From assembly GCA_038373865.1 (NCBI GenBank), contig JAXGGA010002385.1, forward strand, positions 1 through 64,000: a DNA stretch of 64,000 nt, given 5' to 3'. This document shows positions 37,805 to 51,148 of the stretch, piece after piece (the first letter of the stretch is position 1; every line of letters begins with the position of its first letter). The notes under the pieces were generated by a model that was given only the letters and a program-made list of their open reading frames with translations, ran no database searches and had not been told where the DNA came from. The DNA comes from Uloborus plumipes (Eukaryota > Arthropoda > Arachnida > Araneae > Uloboridae). Both the position numbers and the translations under genes were made by a program.

Positions 37805-38674
37805 TACATAATATCTTCCGTATGGCAAGCATCGGTAGCAGTTTAAGAACGGAAAAATCATAGCTGAATTAATATAAGTGGAAACGCTCAGTCGAGTGTA
37901 AAGATGAGAGCAAAATATGAAGCTGAAGGTGAGTGTTCAAATTTTTCTTTTGTTTTATTTTTTCCATGTTGAGATCATTCTGTTTCGAACTATTAACACT
38001 TGAAAAGTCTATAATGCTTGAACTTTGAGGTTAGGTATACTATACAATATATTTCTTCTTACGTATGATCCAAAATGTTTTGAAAAGTAAACTTTAACAG
38101 CAGAATGAAAGCAACAGTAATTTATTCCACTATAAGTAGTGATGGTTTATAAGGTTTGATTAGGTTTTTTTTCTGTTTTGCAACTTTTTCACGGAGCTTC
38201 TTAAATTTCAATGTTTGAATAGTCTGGATCTTCTGTTGATTTATTTTTATAAAACACTCCAAAATGGCCGATTTATGATCTTTGCATACTTGTCATCCTC
38301 TTTTTCGTTTCATCCTGCAGCATATATTTCTCCAATATTGCAGAAGTGTCCTTGTCGTTCAAAGCAAATAAACCTGTGACATCTGAATCATAAATCTGTC
38401 AACTCCTTACTTCTATAGAATTAGTCATTACCGCTATTAATTTTATCAAACACGTCTGCAACTGACCTAAAAAGAAAAATAACAACATTTTAAATAAACT
38501 TTTATCATTTTCAGTGTTTCAAATTATAAAATAAAGTAAAGTGGTAGAAACAATAGTTTAGATACTTATAAATTTTAGATGATCGAGACTAAACTGTTTC
38601 AAAAAGAAAACACAACAAAAGAAAAGGCAATGCATGCGTGTTTTGCAAAAACTCACACCAATTGACGAATTCTC
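37805..38674. other. No gene recognised
   Basis: AT-rich filler. Confidence 0.55.
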
Positions 38675-38712
38675 TTAACCCTTTCGGCACCCCGGGACAT
38701 ATATGTCCCGCA
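38675..38712 (+). mobile_element. One end of a piggyBac-like element
   Basis: TTAA (38675-38678) is followed by CCCTTTCGGCACCCCGGG and a small hairpin, gggacatatatgtccc. TTAACCCTTT is the form of many piggyBac-type ends. I found no matching right end, so the element is truncated or its far end has diverged. Confidence 0.45.
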
Positions 38713-39326
38713 GGCAATGACTCTATAAAATTGATCCAATAAAAAGTTATTTAGTTTTTCATTGTATTTTCAGTCTCTTTTTCAATGCCACTGGGATAAA
38801 TGTGTCGCGATAAAATGATTAGATAGAACAATAGAACACTTGTCCTACCGAAAACTCCCCCAGATTCCTAGAAATTTTTCAATCAGAAAAAAATATTGGT
38901 ACTGAAATTGTTAAAGTTTGATGCAAAATTAGTTGAATCATTGTAAAATAATCATTTAAGATTTATTTTTGAAATCGTTGATGGCATTTTTGCTCCACTT
39001 TTAAGTTGCTTAAATGTTTCCCAAACTTGACCGACACCGAAATTAAGGTATTTTTTACCTTTTAACTTCTTTATTCTTGGACAAGCAGCCGTACAGAAAG
39101 AAAATTCTTTAAAGAAGACTAAAACAAATAAAGATAAGTCAAAAAATAGAAAAGGGAAAAATGGAGAAAGATATTGAATGCTATAATGTTATAATATACT
39201 TAATGAATGGAAAATATATTCAATTAACGGTATAATACCTTCATATAATGGTATATCATATTCATGTAAAGGTATAATATTTTCGTATATGTATGAATAA
39301 TACAGTATAACATTGAATGTTTACAT

Positions 39327-39575
39327 GGCCAATAACTGTCTGGTTTCATGGCCCATAACTATGATAAGGTGGCCAATTACTATCAATTTGACATTTTTGT
39401 TTTTGCGTTGATTTTTTTCTAATAATATATTTGAAAAAGTGTTTTCAGACAGTATGAGTAGTAAAGTACATTAATATAGTATCATATGAAGTATTTTTTA
39501 TTTATTCAGAAATATTTCATTCATTTTTTATTCAAGCGTACAAATACGATGTCGCTAAAGTAGCCAATAACTATA
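39327..39575. repeat. Recurring 'ggccaataactat' word
   Basis: Variants lie near 39327, 39352, 39370 and 39562. The pattern resembles the repeated end words of other elements in the window, but termini were not identified. Confidence 0.4.
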
Positions 39576-39648
39576 CCGTTTCACCTATAATAATTTTACT
39601 TCTGAGGGTTGGAGTGAATTTAAATTTTAACTTCCTTCCCATTTAAAT

Positions 39649-39678
39649 GCACGGGCATCGCCGTGCGGGTACTGCTAG
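39649..39678 (+). mobile_element. Helitron 3' terminus
   Basis: A 6 bp stem hairpin, GCACGG-gcatcg-CCGTGC (39649-39666), is followed eight bases later by CTAG (39675-39678) and then T. A short GC-rich hairpin just before a terminal CTRR, inserted at A|T, is the diagnostic Helitron 3' end. The matching 5' end of this copy is not identified. Confidence 0.85.
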
Positions 39679-39682
39679 TAAG

Positions 39683-40340
<658 letters not shown>

Positions 40341-40868
40341 TTAAACATACCCGGAATGCTACCACATAATCTGCGGTTAAAAATTGGTTCACCCATAGTT
40401 CTTATACGTAATTTAAATCCACCGAGATTATGCAATGGTACGCGTTTAGTTATCGAAAAATTCACCGGGAACATTATTGAGGCAATCATTTTGACTGGCA
40501 AGTTTAAAGATGAAGTAGTTCTGTTGCCACGTATCCCAATGACACCGTCACAATCTTCAATAGGCTAGGCGCTTATGTTCGCAGTCCTCTTTTAACTTAT
40601 GAGCTAATGGCTCAATAAATAGAATAGAATAGAATCTTCGATACCCTTCAAAAGGCTACGGTTCCCCATTCGTTTAGCTTTCGCCATGTCCATTAATAAG
40701 TCCCAAGGACAAACAAAGTCAATTTGCGGTTTAGATTTAGAAAATCCATGTTTTTCCCATGGGCAACTATAGGTCGCTTGCTCCTGTGTGGGAAAACCGT
40801 CCAATCTAATTTTGTTTACAAGAAACAGATTAACAAAGAATATTGTGCACCGATTAGTGTTGAGTTAA
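40341..40868 (+). pseudogene. Helitron Rep/Helicase, C-terminal PIF1 helicase part, broken
   Basis: The frame at 40356-40568 encodes MLPHNLRLKIGSPIVLIRNL, NPPRLCNGTRLVIEKFTGN and VVLLPRIPM, the beta-rich insert of PIF1-type Helitron helicases (GMPPHxLxLKxGxPIMLLRNL, LCNGTRL, PRI). After a 74 bp insertion it resumes at about 40645 with PFKRL, then in a shifted frame [18 protein letters not shown] (late helicase motif), [10 protein letters not shown], a stop where Tyr is expected, VACSCVGKPSNL and a stop at 40866-40868. In an intact Helitron this domain unwinds DNA during rolling-circle transposition. Here the Rep nuclease and the ATPase Walker motifs are absent, so it is a remnant. The minus-strand open frame at 40604-40804 is a shadow of it. 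Confidence 0.88.
40559..40632 (+). mobile_element. 74 bp retro-insertion in the helicase with 7 bp target duplication
   Basis: It is flanked by AATCTTC at 40552-40558 and 40633-40639. The insert ends in a simple A-rich tail, 'aataaatagaatagaatag'. Removing it and one flank joins PRIPMTPS to PFKRL as the helicase family expects, allowing for one frame change. Probably the 3' end of a truncated LINE or SINE. Confidence 0.7.
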
Positions 40869-41517
40869 ACTGAAATTAAAAATGCTTATAATTCAAAAAA
40901 TAATATTGGTTAATTATCTACCCTACCTACATTATTAAAAAATACAATGTTACATTAAAAAATAAAATGTTACAATAGCAATTAGCAAATTTTTAATTAA
41001 CTCAATTGTTACAAGCTTGAATATAATATTTCTAAGTACTAAAATGCTACTTTTTTTGTTGATTTTTTGTTTCTAGAAAACTTAGAAAATTTTTGTTCGA
41101 TTGTTTTCATATTTTGACCTTAAATTCATATTTATATAAAGTTGATTTCTATAACGGTAATAAAGTTTTTCGTTTCTATTGAACCATTATAGTTTAACCC
41201 ATACTCAAAACTATCTCTGCAGGAAGGCATTTTCGGAAACACACTAAAAATATGGCACTTATATATATTATTGGCCCGTAGGATATGCGGTTAAATATAT
41301 AATAATAAGAACAACTACCAGGTTAAACTGTAAAAATTGAAAGTTTATTATTTTAATTTTACTTAAATTCAAACAAGATTTTTTGAAATAGCAAATTAGT
41401 TTAAGCATTTTATGGGATAAATAGTTCATAATTTGTAATTATTTAAGAACAATTACCTCATGAATCCGTTACTCGAAACACAGATTTAACCGTTAAAAAG
41501 GTATACAATGCACAATA
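40869..41517. other. No gene recognised
   Basis: AT-rich filler. No Helitron 3' terminus was found after the helicase remnant. Confidence 0.5.
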
Positions 41518-42300
41518 CAGTACAGAACCTTTTATCCGGGGACCAAAAAACCGGGAAACCAGAAAACCGGGAAATTTTGATGATTTTTCCGCCATTTAAA
41601 AAATCCGCATTTTTGTCACTTTTTAAAAAAGAAAGTTTTTTTTTTTTTGAAACACCTGAATGAATATGAATGGCTTCTTTATGAATACCATATTTCTTAC
41701 AAAAAGCTTAGAATTTTTTTACAAAAACAAATTTTAAAGCTGAAGTTGAAGGGTCACGCGGGGCAAAATTTCCAAAGTATTTTCTTGAATTAAACAGTAC
41801 ACTCGTAAATAAAACATTTCTCTATTTTATTACAGCTAAAAACTGAAGAAATAAATATTGTCACTTTCTAATGCAATTTTTAATATTGAATGATCCTAAA
41901 CTAAAGCAATTTAGTAGAAAAATCGCCTAGTAGAAAAATCGCACATTTATGTTCAAAAATTTGAACAGAAATGTACGATTTCCTTAATTTTCTTTCTTTT
42001 TAAAACATTTTCGAAAGTGCGCCCTCCCCCCTTTTTTAATGTGATTGTTTTATGTCTTGTGAATAACTAACTTTTTGGGTTTTAAATTATTCTTTCACTA
42101 GTATTTTTTAATATTCTGATATTTATAAGGATTTCTGAATCGCTTTCTTCTTACTTTAAGAAGCCTTACTATTTATTATAGCAATCTGGGTTTTAAAAAC
42201 CATTGGCAAACATCGCTTCTTAGCGATCCAGAAAACCGGGAAATTCAGTTATCCGGGATAGCGATGGTCCCGAACATCCCGGATAATTGGTTCTCTACTG
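41518..42300. mobile_element. 783 bp TA-flanked Tigger/pogo-like MITE
   Basis: TA CAGTACAGAACCTTTTATCC at the left matches in inversion ..GGATAATTGGTTCTCTACTG TA at the right. The words 'ccgggaaa' and 'tatccggg' recur near both ends. 'CAGTAGAGAACC..TTATCCGGG' is a familiar Tigger-type end from memory. The interior is noncoding. Confidence 0.82.
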
Positions 42301-42779
42301 TACATGCTTAATATCTTTTGTTTGTGAGTTACGCGTAACATGTATGCGCTGGTGAACAAAATCAAACTAAAAATAATCGGCAGAAAATTAAAAAAAAAAA
42401 ACGTTTGTTTTATTTCTGCAGACCTTTAGAAAACAAAAAAAAAAAATCTGCATTCAATATAATCTGCAAAAAATCCACAACTATTTATTTTCCCTTTTAG
42501 TATTCTATAAATATGTTGCAAGTTTCTTGAAGTATTTTTCAAACATGATTACATTTTCTGCAGATTTTTAAAAGCTTTTCATCCGGTATTTTTTTGCTAG
42601 GAATTTTCAGTCATAACATTTATTTTACTACAAATATCAAAATTCCCCCATTAAAATTTAGCACCCGCTACAAGAAGAAGACACCCACTGCAAACGTATC
42701 AATAAAACTTTCAGGACCCAAACCCATCCATACATATTTATCAAAACGTCAGGCCCAAAGAATCGATACGGAAATATAA

Positions 42780-42975
42780 GAGAGACAACGGCCCTGTCCA
42801 GATGAGCCCTCGCATTCTACTCAGCATGCGGTTCCCGACTCGCTCGGTTGAATTTGCCGGATACTCACTCTGCATTGAGACGCTCTATCGCACTCTATCC
42901 CCCCAAGTTTGGAACTGCCTCCTGCATACCATTTGTCGAGTGCGGTGGCTGCTCAGAATGTGCTTCTAAATTCAG
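42780..42975. other. GC-rich patch, unassigned
   Basis: An abrupt GC-rich block ('caacggccctgtccagatga' onward) in AT-rich surroundings. No frame stays open with a recognisable product, and no inverted ends are seen. It could be a retroelement fragment, a decayed exon or a regulatory island. Confidence 0.35.
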
Positions 42976-45900
42976 ATTTCTCGCTGCAATTTATGTTTAT
43001 GTTCCGGATCGTTTGAAACTTTAAAACATGGATCAGGGATGAGGATGCGTATTTGTTTATGATTGATTGGTGATTGGATGTTTGATATATTTCTTAATGC
43101 TGATTTAATTTGTAAGCTTTATTTTCGTATATGGAAGTACGTGTACATATTAGGTTCATCCAAGAGTAAAGAAATGGAAAATGTGTTCTTGTATTCCCCA
43201 TTAGCTTGCATTGTTCCATTTGGTACATTAAGAAAATAATCTAATTATAGCTTAAAAAAGCTAAAAAATACGCTTTTAGAGAGATTTTTTCTTTACAAAT
43301 ATAAAATTAATACATATACTTAATACTATCAGTCATATTCAAGGTTAAGCTGTATTTCATTATGAACATATGCAACATAATTTAATATAGCTTAACCTTG
43401 TTGCAAACAAACAAACCCACATGTCAAACTAATAAAAGCGTATTAAAAAAATCAGACGAATCATTTAATATTTAGAGATCGCGAAGAGTTGGCGGTCTAA
43501 AATGGTGATTTAGCACTTATTTTTCAAGTCAAACCACGCATATATTTGTAAAATAGTTCAGCTAGTGGTAAAATAGGAACATAAATGTTGTCGGAAAGAT
43601 ATGTTAGAGTTATCAACTTCATAATATAGGTTTTTGAATTGTTAATGGTACCATACAATATTTTCATTTCGCTCAATAATATTAAATAACATCATTAACT
43701 ATCAACATATGTTACTTAAGATCTGAAGATTTCTTTCAGTGTAGTAGAAACAATGGAAGAAGGTGCTCAAGACAGTAGTGAATTTATTTGTTTCAAAGTA
43801 GCTTGTAAACGACAGATATATACAAATGAGCGGTTAAAATTTAGAATTTTCAATTTTTGCAGACCCCTGAATATTGCCTAATGCATCAAAAACATTTGTT
43901 TCATTATAATTATGATTGCATTCAATCGAAAGTCATAAAAGAAAGTCAATGCATCATAAAGGCAGACCCACTTTAAGCTTTGTTATTGGGGAGAAAATAA
44001 GTTTTCCCCTCTACGAAACCAAGATTGTAAAATGCACATAACTTTGCACAGTCTTTTACAAGATTTTATCAAAATATTTTCAAACCGAACTTTCTATAAG
44101 GAAAAATAAATAATTTATAAGCTAAGAAAAATGTATTCAACTTTTATTCAATTTGTTTCGCTACTTTGTTAATTAATAGAAAACTTCAGATGAGAGTGAA
44201 TTCAATTTTGGATGATGGAAATAATTGAATCTAAAAGGACTAATTAAATTTGCCTAAATAAACAATCTACGTTGAACACCGTACTTTAATGATTAATTTC
44301 TTTTTTTTTCTTTTTGTTCATAATTTATTGATAACTAAAAGATCGTATAGTTGTTTAAAATGAATATGCATCTATCCTACATCTATTACAAAATTTCTAC
44401 TTTTTAAGCATTTAAAAACACTTAAATAAGTGTGGAAAGGGAAAATAATGATAATAAAAATAAATTTCAATCGATTATGTGTACGATCTTTAATTTAAAG
44501 TTTTCAAAACGTAATTTGACTTGGTATGTTTAGGAATCTTAAGATTATTTAATAGCATATATGAATTTAATATGATAATTTTTCAGTCTATTAATCGATT
44601 TTTTTAACTCCACTCAAAAAAACGGGTCTTCAAATTAATATAATATATTTTCACGCGTAACTTTTTTGAAGAAAATCCATATATCTTATTGAAAACTTGT
44701 TTAGTATAAGAACATCGCCTACGCGGTTGTGTGTGTGTGTGTGTGTGTTTATTTGATTTTTGTATTAGAATAAGGAAAAATTTAGTACAAATTATCATTA
44801 TTAAAATGATATTCAGACTAAGTCAAAGTATCTGGTATTGGAAATCGTTGCTGTTACGTAGAAAGGTAGGCTTATTTAGGTATGGATGAAGTTTTTCGTT
44901 AATTTCAATTCTTTTGTTCCGAAACTATTATTTAAAAGCACAGAGCTCTATGATCTGGATTTTAGCTATGCGAAATCACTTATATGTGCATACCTAGTAG
45001 TACTTACGAAGTTATTGCTAAAGAGGTAAAAATAACTTAAACTAAAAAAAAGTGCTTTAGCCCTGAACGAGAAGGAAAGATATAGATTAACATTAAGTTA
45101 TAAGAACTATCCCCCTTCCCTGCCTTCTTAGGACAAAATTGGAATAAGTAACTTAAAAAGAAAATTAATCTATAAAACCTTTCTCCAATTACATTTTTAA
45201 CGCTAGATGAATACTTCTTCCAGACAGAAAAATTCTATTATATTAAAAGTTTAGCATATTGCTGATCAAGTGTTTTTTTTTTTTTTTGAAGGGGGGTGGG
45301 GGTGCCGACAGGGTAGTACTTTAGATCTTAACTATTATTTCCTCTGAGTAGACTGAATAATAATAGGAGGAAGAATGAAAATAAAGATAATAGAAATAAT
45401 AATAATAACAAATAATAATAATATTATTATAGTTATAATAATAATAATAATAATAATTATTATTATTTTTGTTGTTGTTGTTATTATTATTGGATCATTA
45501 TTAGTACTACAATTATTTTTCACATAAAAACCTTTTTTTCTTATTGCACATAATTTAATTTTTATTTGCTTAAAATCAAAATACATTTATTTTTATCTAA
45601 TAGTCTTTATTTAACCGCACTGAAAATTTAATCCCTAGCTTTCCATAATCCCCGAACCAAATTTTAAATCCCTGAACTTTTAAATGATGCGACTGATATT
45701 ATTTTATCTATTTAAGCAATGCAACGATATATATTTCAGTCTTCGTCAAGTAGTTCATAGAGGTCTCAGTGGGAAAATGTGTTTTGTTATCATAAAAATG
45801 TATGTTTGATTTGTATTCACAGTTCATGTAATAAAAGTTTTTAAAAAAGGGAAAAAGAAGTTCTAACTACTACTTTTTTACTGTTGTAGTATGTAACTAC

Positions 45901-46320
45901 AAGATTAATTATACGCTATATGTTATTACTGTTATTTTTTTCAAACGTCTGTTCAAAAAAAAAAAAAAGAAGAAGAAGAGAGAGAGAAATAAAAAGAAGA
46001 GACAAAAAAAAAAGTTTAAATGCAGCGTTTTTAGTTTCATTCGAGGCTGTAAAATATATTCATTACCTGCTTATGGTCGGTATCTTACTAATTTACTTTC
46101 TGTGGCTAAGGTCTCCAAAACGTATCCCAAGGATATCGTCAAATTATGATTTAAAAATATTTTAACGCTTCACGACATTACATGTCAAGTCGTCTATAAG
46201 AGCAGCTCTTTCCTTGGTTGTGTACTATCAGGGCTGTACAGATAAAGTCTTTTTAAGGTCTGAGTAATCATTTCAAAGAGTCAGAATTTTTGCATTAAAT
46301 TGAGCTTGCATTATATATAA
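42976..46320. other. No gene recognised; simple repeats inside
   Basis: Holds a (GT)n run at 44725-44748, an ATT/AAT-rich tract at about 45357-45490, a T run followed by a G-rich 20-mer at 45273-45305 and GA-rich sequence at 45960-46010. Open frames here are short and unrecognised. Confidence 0.6.
45357..45490. repeat. Interrupted (AAT)n/(ATT)n tract
   Basis: AAT units on the left change to ATT and GTT units on the right, so the tract is partly self-complementary. The minus-strand poly-Ile frame at 45335-45586 is an artefact of it. Confidence 0.85.
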
Positions 46321-46325
46321 CAATT

Positions 46326-46371
46326 TCCCAAGGAATTGTTGTCCCAAGGAATTGTTGTCCCAAGGAGTTGA
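46326..46371. repeat. 16 bp tandem repeat, about three units
   Basis: 'cccaaggaattgttgt' occurs twice exactly, followed by a third partial unit, 'cccaaggagttg'. Confidence 0.85.
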
Positions 46372-46899
46372 TAGGCATAATATTTTGCTCATATTACGGC
46401 ATCATAGTTACGGCAAAAATGGTGCAAAACCGGCACTTGTTAAAATGTGTTTTACTAATTACCCATTGAAGCATAAAAGCATTTATTAAGCTGTTAGATA
46501 AAAGGAAAACATTTTCATTTATTAAAAACTGACGAAATTGTTTTCTAACAGTACTGACTGACTTGAAATATATGGCTCCTTTATTCATAACCATTAAAAA
46601 ATAACACATACTTGTATACACTTAAAAATTGAATCACGTGTTTCCGTAGTACAAGTAAAAATATACTGTCTTCAAGTTTCCGTTCTCTGGAGAGAGAAAG
46701 TTCACAACTTCTTTCCAAGATAGTTCGAGAAACAGAAGCAAAGTGTCACATGAGAGGAGAAAAGACGACGCATTAGAGTTATATTCTTCACTTAACTTTC
46801 AATGGAGTGGGAAACGTGCGTGCGTTATTAATCATTTTGATGCGTCAAACGACGATTTTTGCTGAAAATGGAAATTAATTTGAACTAATGTTTTAATTA

Positions 46900-47262
46900 C
46901 ACTGCAACAAATGAACTGATGTTTTTACAGTATAGTACTGGAAGCCGAGGTTCCAATTTAAAACTGTAAAATGCACAGTAATAAACTATAAATCTAGTAA
47001 TTTTACAGCTTCTTACTGTAAAGTGAGAAATTTTACAATTTATTGCCGTAAAGTTTGGCTGCATTATACTGTAAAAACAACAGTGTAATACGGGCAGCAT
47101 AGGTTCCAGTTTAAAAATGTAAAATTAGCAATTTTTGCAGTTTATTACAGTAAAATGAGCAATTTTACAGTTTGGTACTGTATAATTGACAAACTTTTAC
47201 AGTTCATTACTACAAAATTAGCTGTATTATACTGTAAAAACAACATCCATTTATAGCAGCGT
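46900..47262 (-). mobile_element. ACAGT-type MITE copy D, two units
   Basis: It starts CACTGCAACAAATGAACTG, passes 'tggaagccgaggttccaat' and repeated 'ttttacagt' words to 'ctgtaaaaacaacag' near 47085. A second unit follows directly ('gggcagcataggttccag', ending about 47262). The orientation is opposite to copies B, C and E. Confidence 0.85.
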
Positions 47263-47429
47263 AACGCTAATGTTTTGAGTTTTTATCCTGATGTCACTAA
47301 AAGTTTGAATTATTTATTTTTTAATTCACTTATTTTATTGTGACTGTATAAATGCAAAAAGAAAAAAAAAGAAATGAAAAGACATCTCTTAAACATCGCA
47401 ACGACAAATTGCGAGAGGTGTGCGTGCTT

Positions 47430-47600
47430 TTTCTAGTTTGCTACTATACTGGACAAGGGCGCATGAGACAAGGGACAAGGGCGAAGAAGCAAGGTCCGCT
47501 AGACGTCCTGGATGGTGACGCACCGGCACGCCTTGTTGCAATCTTTGAATCCATTCCGAAAGAGAGACTACACGACGTCTGAGGTCCTAAAGGAAAGCAA
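47430..47600. other. GC-rich patch, unassigned
   Basis: A block with repeated 'acaagggcg' words, then 'ggtgacgcaccggcacgcct'. Two overlapping short frames (47352-47582 and 47512-47739) cross it. Neither is recognisable. Confidence 0.35.
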
Positions 47601-47892
47601 AGCAATTTTTAATTGTTTAAAAAAAGTATTTGAAAAAAGAAATAAAAGTAATAGAAAGAGAGAGAGAGAGAATGCCGCGTTGTTTGAAAAAAAAAAAGTG
47701 TTTAATACACAAAAGATTAAAAATGACCAACATGAATGACTTATTCATGATCGAATTACTATTTTCATGGACATAATAAATTTAGGGTTATGTTTAATAA
47801 AAATGAGCCGGAATTAATTTTAAGACGAAAACAAAGTATGAAATGCAGGGAAAAAACGTCAGTTCCGTATAAGTTTTAATAACCTAAAAATA

Positions 47893-49189
47893 CCGTAAAA
47901 TGGGGTCTATAGGAACAGCGGGGTCAATCGGAACAAAACTTCCCAACCGTACAAAGAAATTCTTCATAAATATACTATTGGGTATTTTTCGCCATGAATT
48001 TTTTTTTTAGAAAGGTAAGATCATAGGAAGTAGGAAAAAAATACTTTTGTCAATCTGGCAAAGCTACTGGCTTCTAAAGAGGGCTGCACGTTGAATGCTA
48101 GAAAACATCACATTTTCATAGACTGCAAAACTTCATATGCAAGAACAAACCTTCTTATATTTAAAAACTATGAGTGGTATGCTTCAATTATACATGTATC
48201 TGAACAACAGAATACTACATTAGAATTTACATTTTTTATAAATTGTGTCATAAAAGTGAAGAATTCTGAAAAATGCCATGGGAAAAAAATTTGCGGGGTG
48301 AATCAGAACACTTAGTTCTGTTGTTCCAATTCAAACTTATTTGAAGGAAATTGTTTGAAAAATCAAGATTCTAACCCCAATTCTTCTAATCAAGACAGGG
48401 ACAAGGATTTATTACTGTTTATCCCTTATCTTGAGCAACTAGATCTTAGAATGACAGAAGTTACAGATTTCAAAAGATTTTTTCTCCAGGAGACTTTTTT
48501 TTACTTAAAATAAAAGGGAGAAAGTCACATAGACTTTGGGTAGTAAACGTCCAGCACACAAACAGTGCGACACAAACATAAGCGAAAAAATCTTTCAGGA
48601 CAATCCCGAAATCCAGAAATTTCAAAAAACTAAAGAAAAGGCAGAGTTCATCCCAGGCGATGTTATGAAAAAACTTAAGCCAAGTCACAATTGCTAGTTT
48701 TAAGGACAAGTACATATTTGTGGACGACATGAGTGACTTCCATTCATGTTAAATCTTTGCATTTCAACTCAAAAGCTTTTCTTAAAATTACTTTTCATTT
48801 TTCATAAGTTCAAAATTATTTTGAATTTTCACAAATTATAACCGTTTACTGGTACTGAAATTATACATTTATTTGACAGTAATTATCTGTTCTTATTCTC
48901 CCCCATCAATATTACTCATGTTTGTGAGACTTATTACAGATTAAATTGAAAAAAAATAAAAATTTTAACAAGTGTTCCGATTGACTCCTATCAGCGGGGT
49001 GATTCGGAACACCCATAATTTGCTATATATTTTAATAATAATTGCTCAAAATCTTTTGTCTTTGCTTGGAATATCAAAAGTAAAGCAAGACCGAAGTTTT
49101 TACCCAAAAAATCAAATTAAAAAAAAATCTTTTAACTGTTTTTTTTACAATCAAATCTGAAAAGTGTTCCGATTAACCCCATTTTACGG
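47893..49189. mobile_element. 1.3 kb TA-flanked transposon with CCGTAAAATGGGG ends
   Basis: TA precedes CCGTAAAATGGGGTCTATAG and TA follows ..TTAACCCCATTTTACGG. The word 'ggggt.aatcggaaca' recurs near 47927, 48295, 48972, 48995 and 49163. A frame at 48091-48315 includes YEWYASIIHVSEQQNTTLEF, which weakly resembles the C-terminal part of some pogo-type transposases; I treat that as unproven. Otherwise no transposase is recognised. Confidence 0.8.
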
Positions 49190-49191
49190 TA

Positions 49192-49950
49192 GTAAAAAAA
49201 AAATGCACCATAACCTAAATACTTTTATCAGCAAATATATATCTTTTTTTTTCTTTATTATATTTTAAAGTTCCTTAGAAAAAATTAAATATTTTTACAG
49301 TCAAATGAATTTTATTTCTTCTGCATATTATGTGTTCAGTAAACTAATTTGCACTATTGTCAGCGCTGATATTTGAATAAAGATATAGTTTTCGTAAGAA
49401 TAAATCTTCAAGTTTAGACGGAATAAATATTACCGTACATAAAAATTATATTGTTTAGAAAACGTAATTTTCTGTAAAAAAGTTATAGGAAAATTATAGT
49501 ACGGGAAAAGTGAAGACGGCACACATAATTATACACAAGTTTACTATTGTTATCGCATACACGTTACTAATTAAAAAAAAATGTTTCCTACATACAAGAG
49601 TATTAATTTTTTTTTAGTTAAAAACATAACTGAGCCAATATTTTGAAAAGTGCCTATTTGAAGTTGGAGTTTTCTGATTAAAAAAAAATTGCAAAAGAAA
49701 ATTAATATTGGATTCTAAGTCTAAATTGGGTCTAAATGCAAGAAAATAAAAGGGGGAGGTAAAGGAAGTTATTTATTCCCTCCTTAGATTACTCACTTTT
49801 AAGCCGTTTCAGATCTGATTCGTGTTACAGAGCTGATGTTTATATGATTTACATATTTGAGTTTATACTTTTAGTCTTCGTTAACATCTATAAATATGAT
49901 ATCATTTCCTTGCATTTTTAACATAGAATTAAGATAATTATATTAATATA
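49192..49950. other. No gene recognised
   Basis: AT-rich filler. Confidence 0.55.
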
Positions 49951-50601
49951 CAGGGTGTCCACTCCAATCGTGGACCAATAGCTAATTTCTAAACCGTTAG
50001 AGATAAGCATATAGTTTATTTAGGAAAAAATCTCCAAATTTCGAAAGGAATTTTGGGTATATTCAACGTTTTTCAAAAAATCAAATTTTGAAAGAGTTAC
50101 GCAATTTAAATTTTTATACAGCCCCCCAGTCCTATCAATCTTATTTAGTAAAACATTCTTGACACTGTAACGTTTAAAACTAAAAAAAAATCACTGTTCT
50201 ACGACAAAAATTGACCGAGTTATGACGTTTTGAAAAATCAAGATTTTGAAGGATTTCGCATCCGGTCCCTTAAGCAATCTCTCGATGACGTCATGAAATA
50301 ATGTAAAATCTTGATTTTTCAAAACGTCATAACTCGGTCAATTTTTGTCGTAGAACAGTGATTTTTTTTTAGTTTTAAACGTTACAGTGTCAAGAATGTT
50401 TTACTAAATATGATTGATAGGACTGGGGGGCTGTATAAAAATTTAAATTTCGTAACTCTTTCAAAATTTGATTTTTTGAAAAACATTGAATAGACCCAAA
50501 GTTCCTTTCGAAATTTGGAGATTTTTTCCTAAATGAACTATATGCTTATCTCTAACGGTTTAGAAATTAGCTATTGGTCCACGATTGGAGTGGACACCCT
50601 G
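49951..50601. mobile_element. 651 bp foldback with CAGGGTGTCC ends in TA context
   Basis: The ends CAGGGTGTCCACTCCAATCG and its exact complement lie inside TA-rich flanks. The arms of about 300 bp pair almost perfectly (for example 'ttgaccgagttatgacg' at about 50210 with its complement near 50325). The loop of about 55 bp, near 50255-50308, contains 'gatgacgtcatgaaataatg'. Visible arm differences are few (for instance 'acgcaattt' against 'aaatttcg' and 'tattcaacg' against 'cattgaat'). A Tc1/mariner-type origin is inferred from the TA target. Confidence 0.92.
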
Positions 50602-51148
50602 TATATATATATTAGCTAAAAAATCAAATTTCATAATAAAAAAGAATTTCTTGGAAATAAAAATGAGCGATAAGGTTTTTAGATAAAATAAATTATGAGA
50701 TGACCAAATCAAAGCTAATAAAACATTTGTTTTGTTTTGAAACAACATAAAACTTCAACTTTTTCAACACACAACTCAGCTGCTTGCTTTTCTTTAATTA
50801 GTTGCAGGAAATTTAATTTCTTGATCAGAAATTCAAATTTAGCATGCTAGTTATTATCTAGTTATTTAGCAAAGTTATGAGAAATTGAAACCCCAAAATA
50901 AATAAATAAATAAATAAAATAGTAATAATTAATTAACTTAATTTCTGCAGTGTCAATTTTTCTTATTTTATTAACTTCTATTGTCAGATCATACAAACCA
51001 CAAATAAAGCAATTGTACTAAAACTCATTGCTTTTCATTTTTTTAAAACAAAAATATTCAATATATATGGCTAAAACCTATAATTTTTGCTTTTTAATAA
51101 TTCTGAAACGTGTGAGTTAGTTCGGTAACACATTCACTGTTTTTCAAT
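50602..51148. other. No gene recognised
   Basis: AT-rich filler with a (TAAA) run at about 50898-50922. Confidence 0.55.

Noticed and set aside
40604..40804. Minus-strand 66-codon frame
   Set aside because: It is the antisense of the Helitron helicase motif ([12 protein letters not shown]) on the plus strand.
48091..48315. Frame compared with a pogo-type transposase C-terminus
   Set aside because: Only a few residues (YEWYA) agree, too little for a call; mentioned only under the enclosing element.
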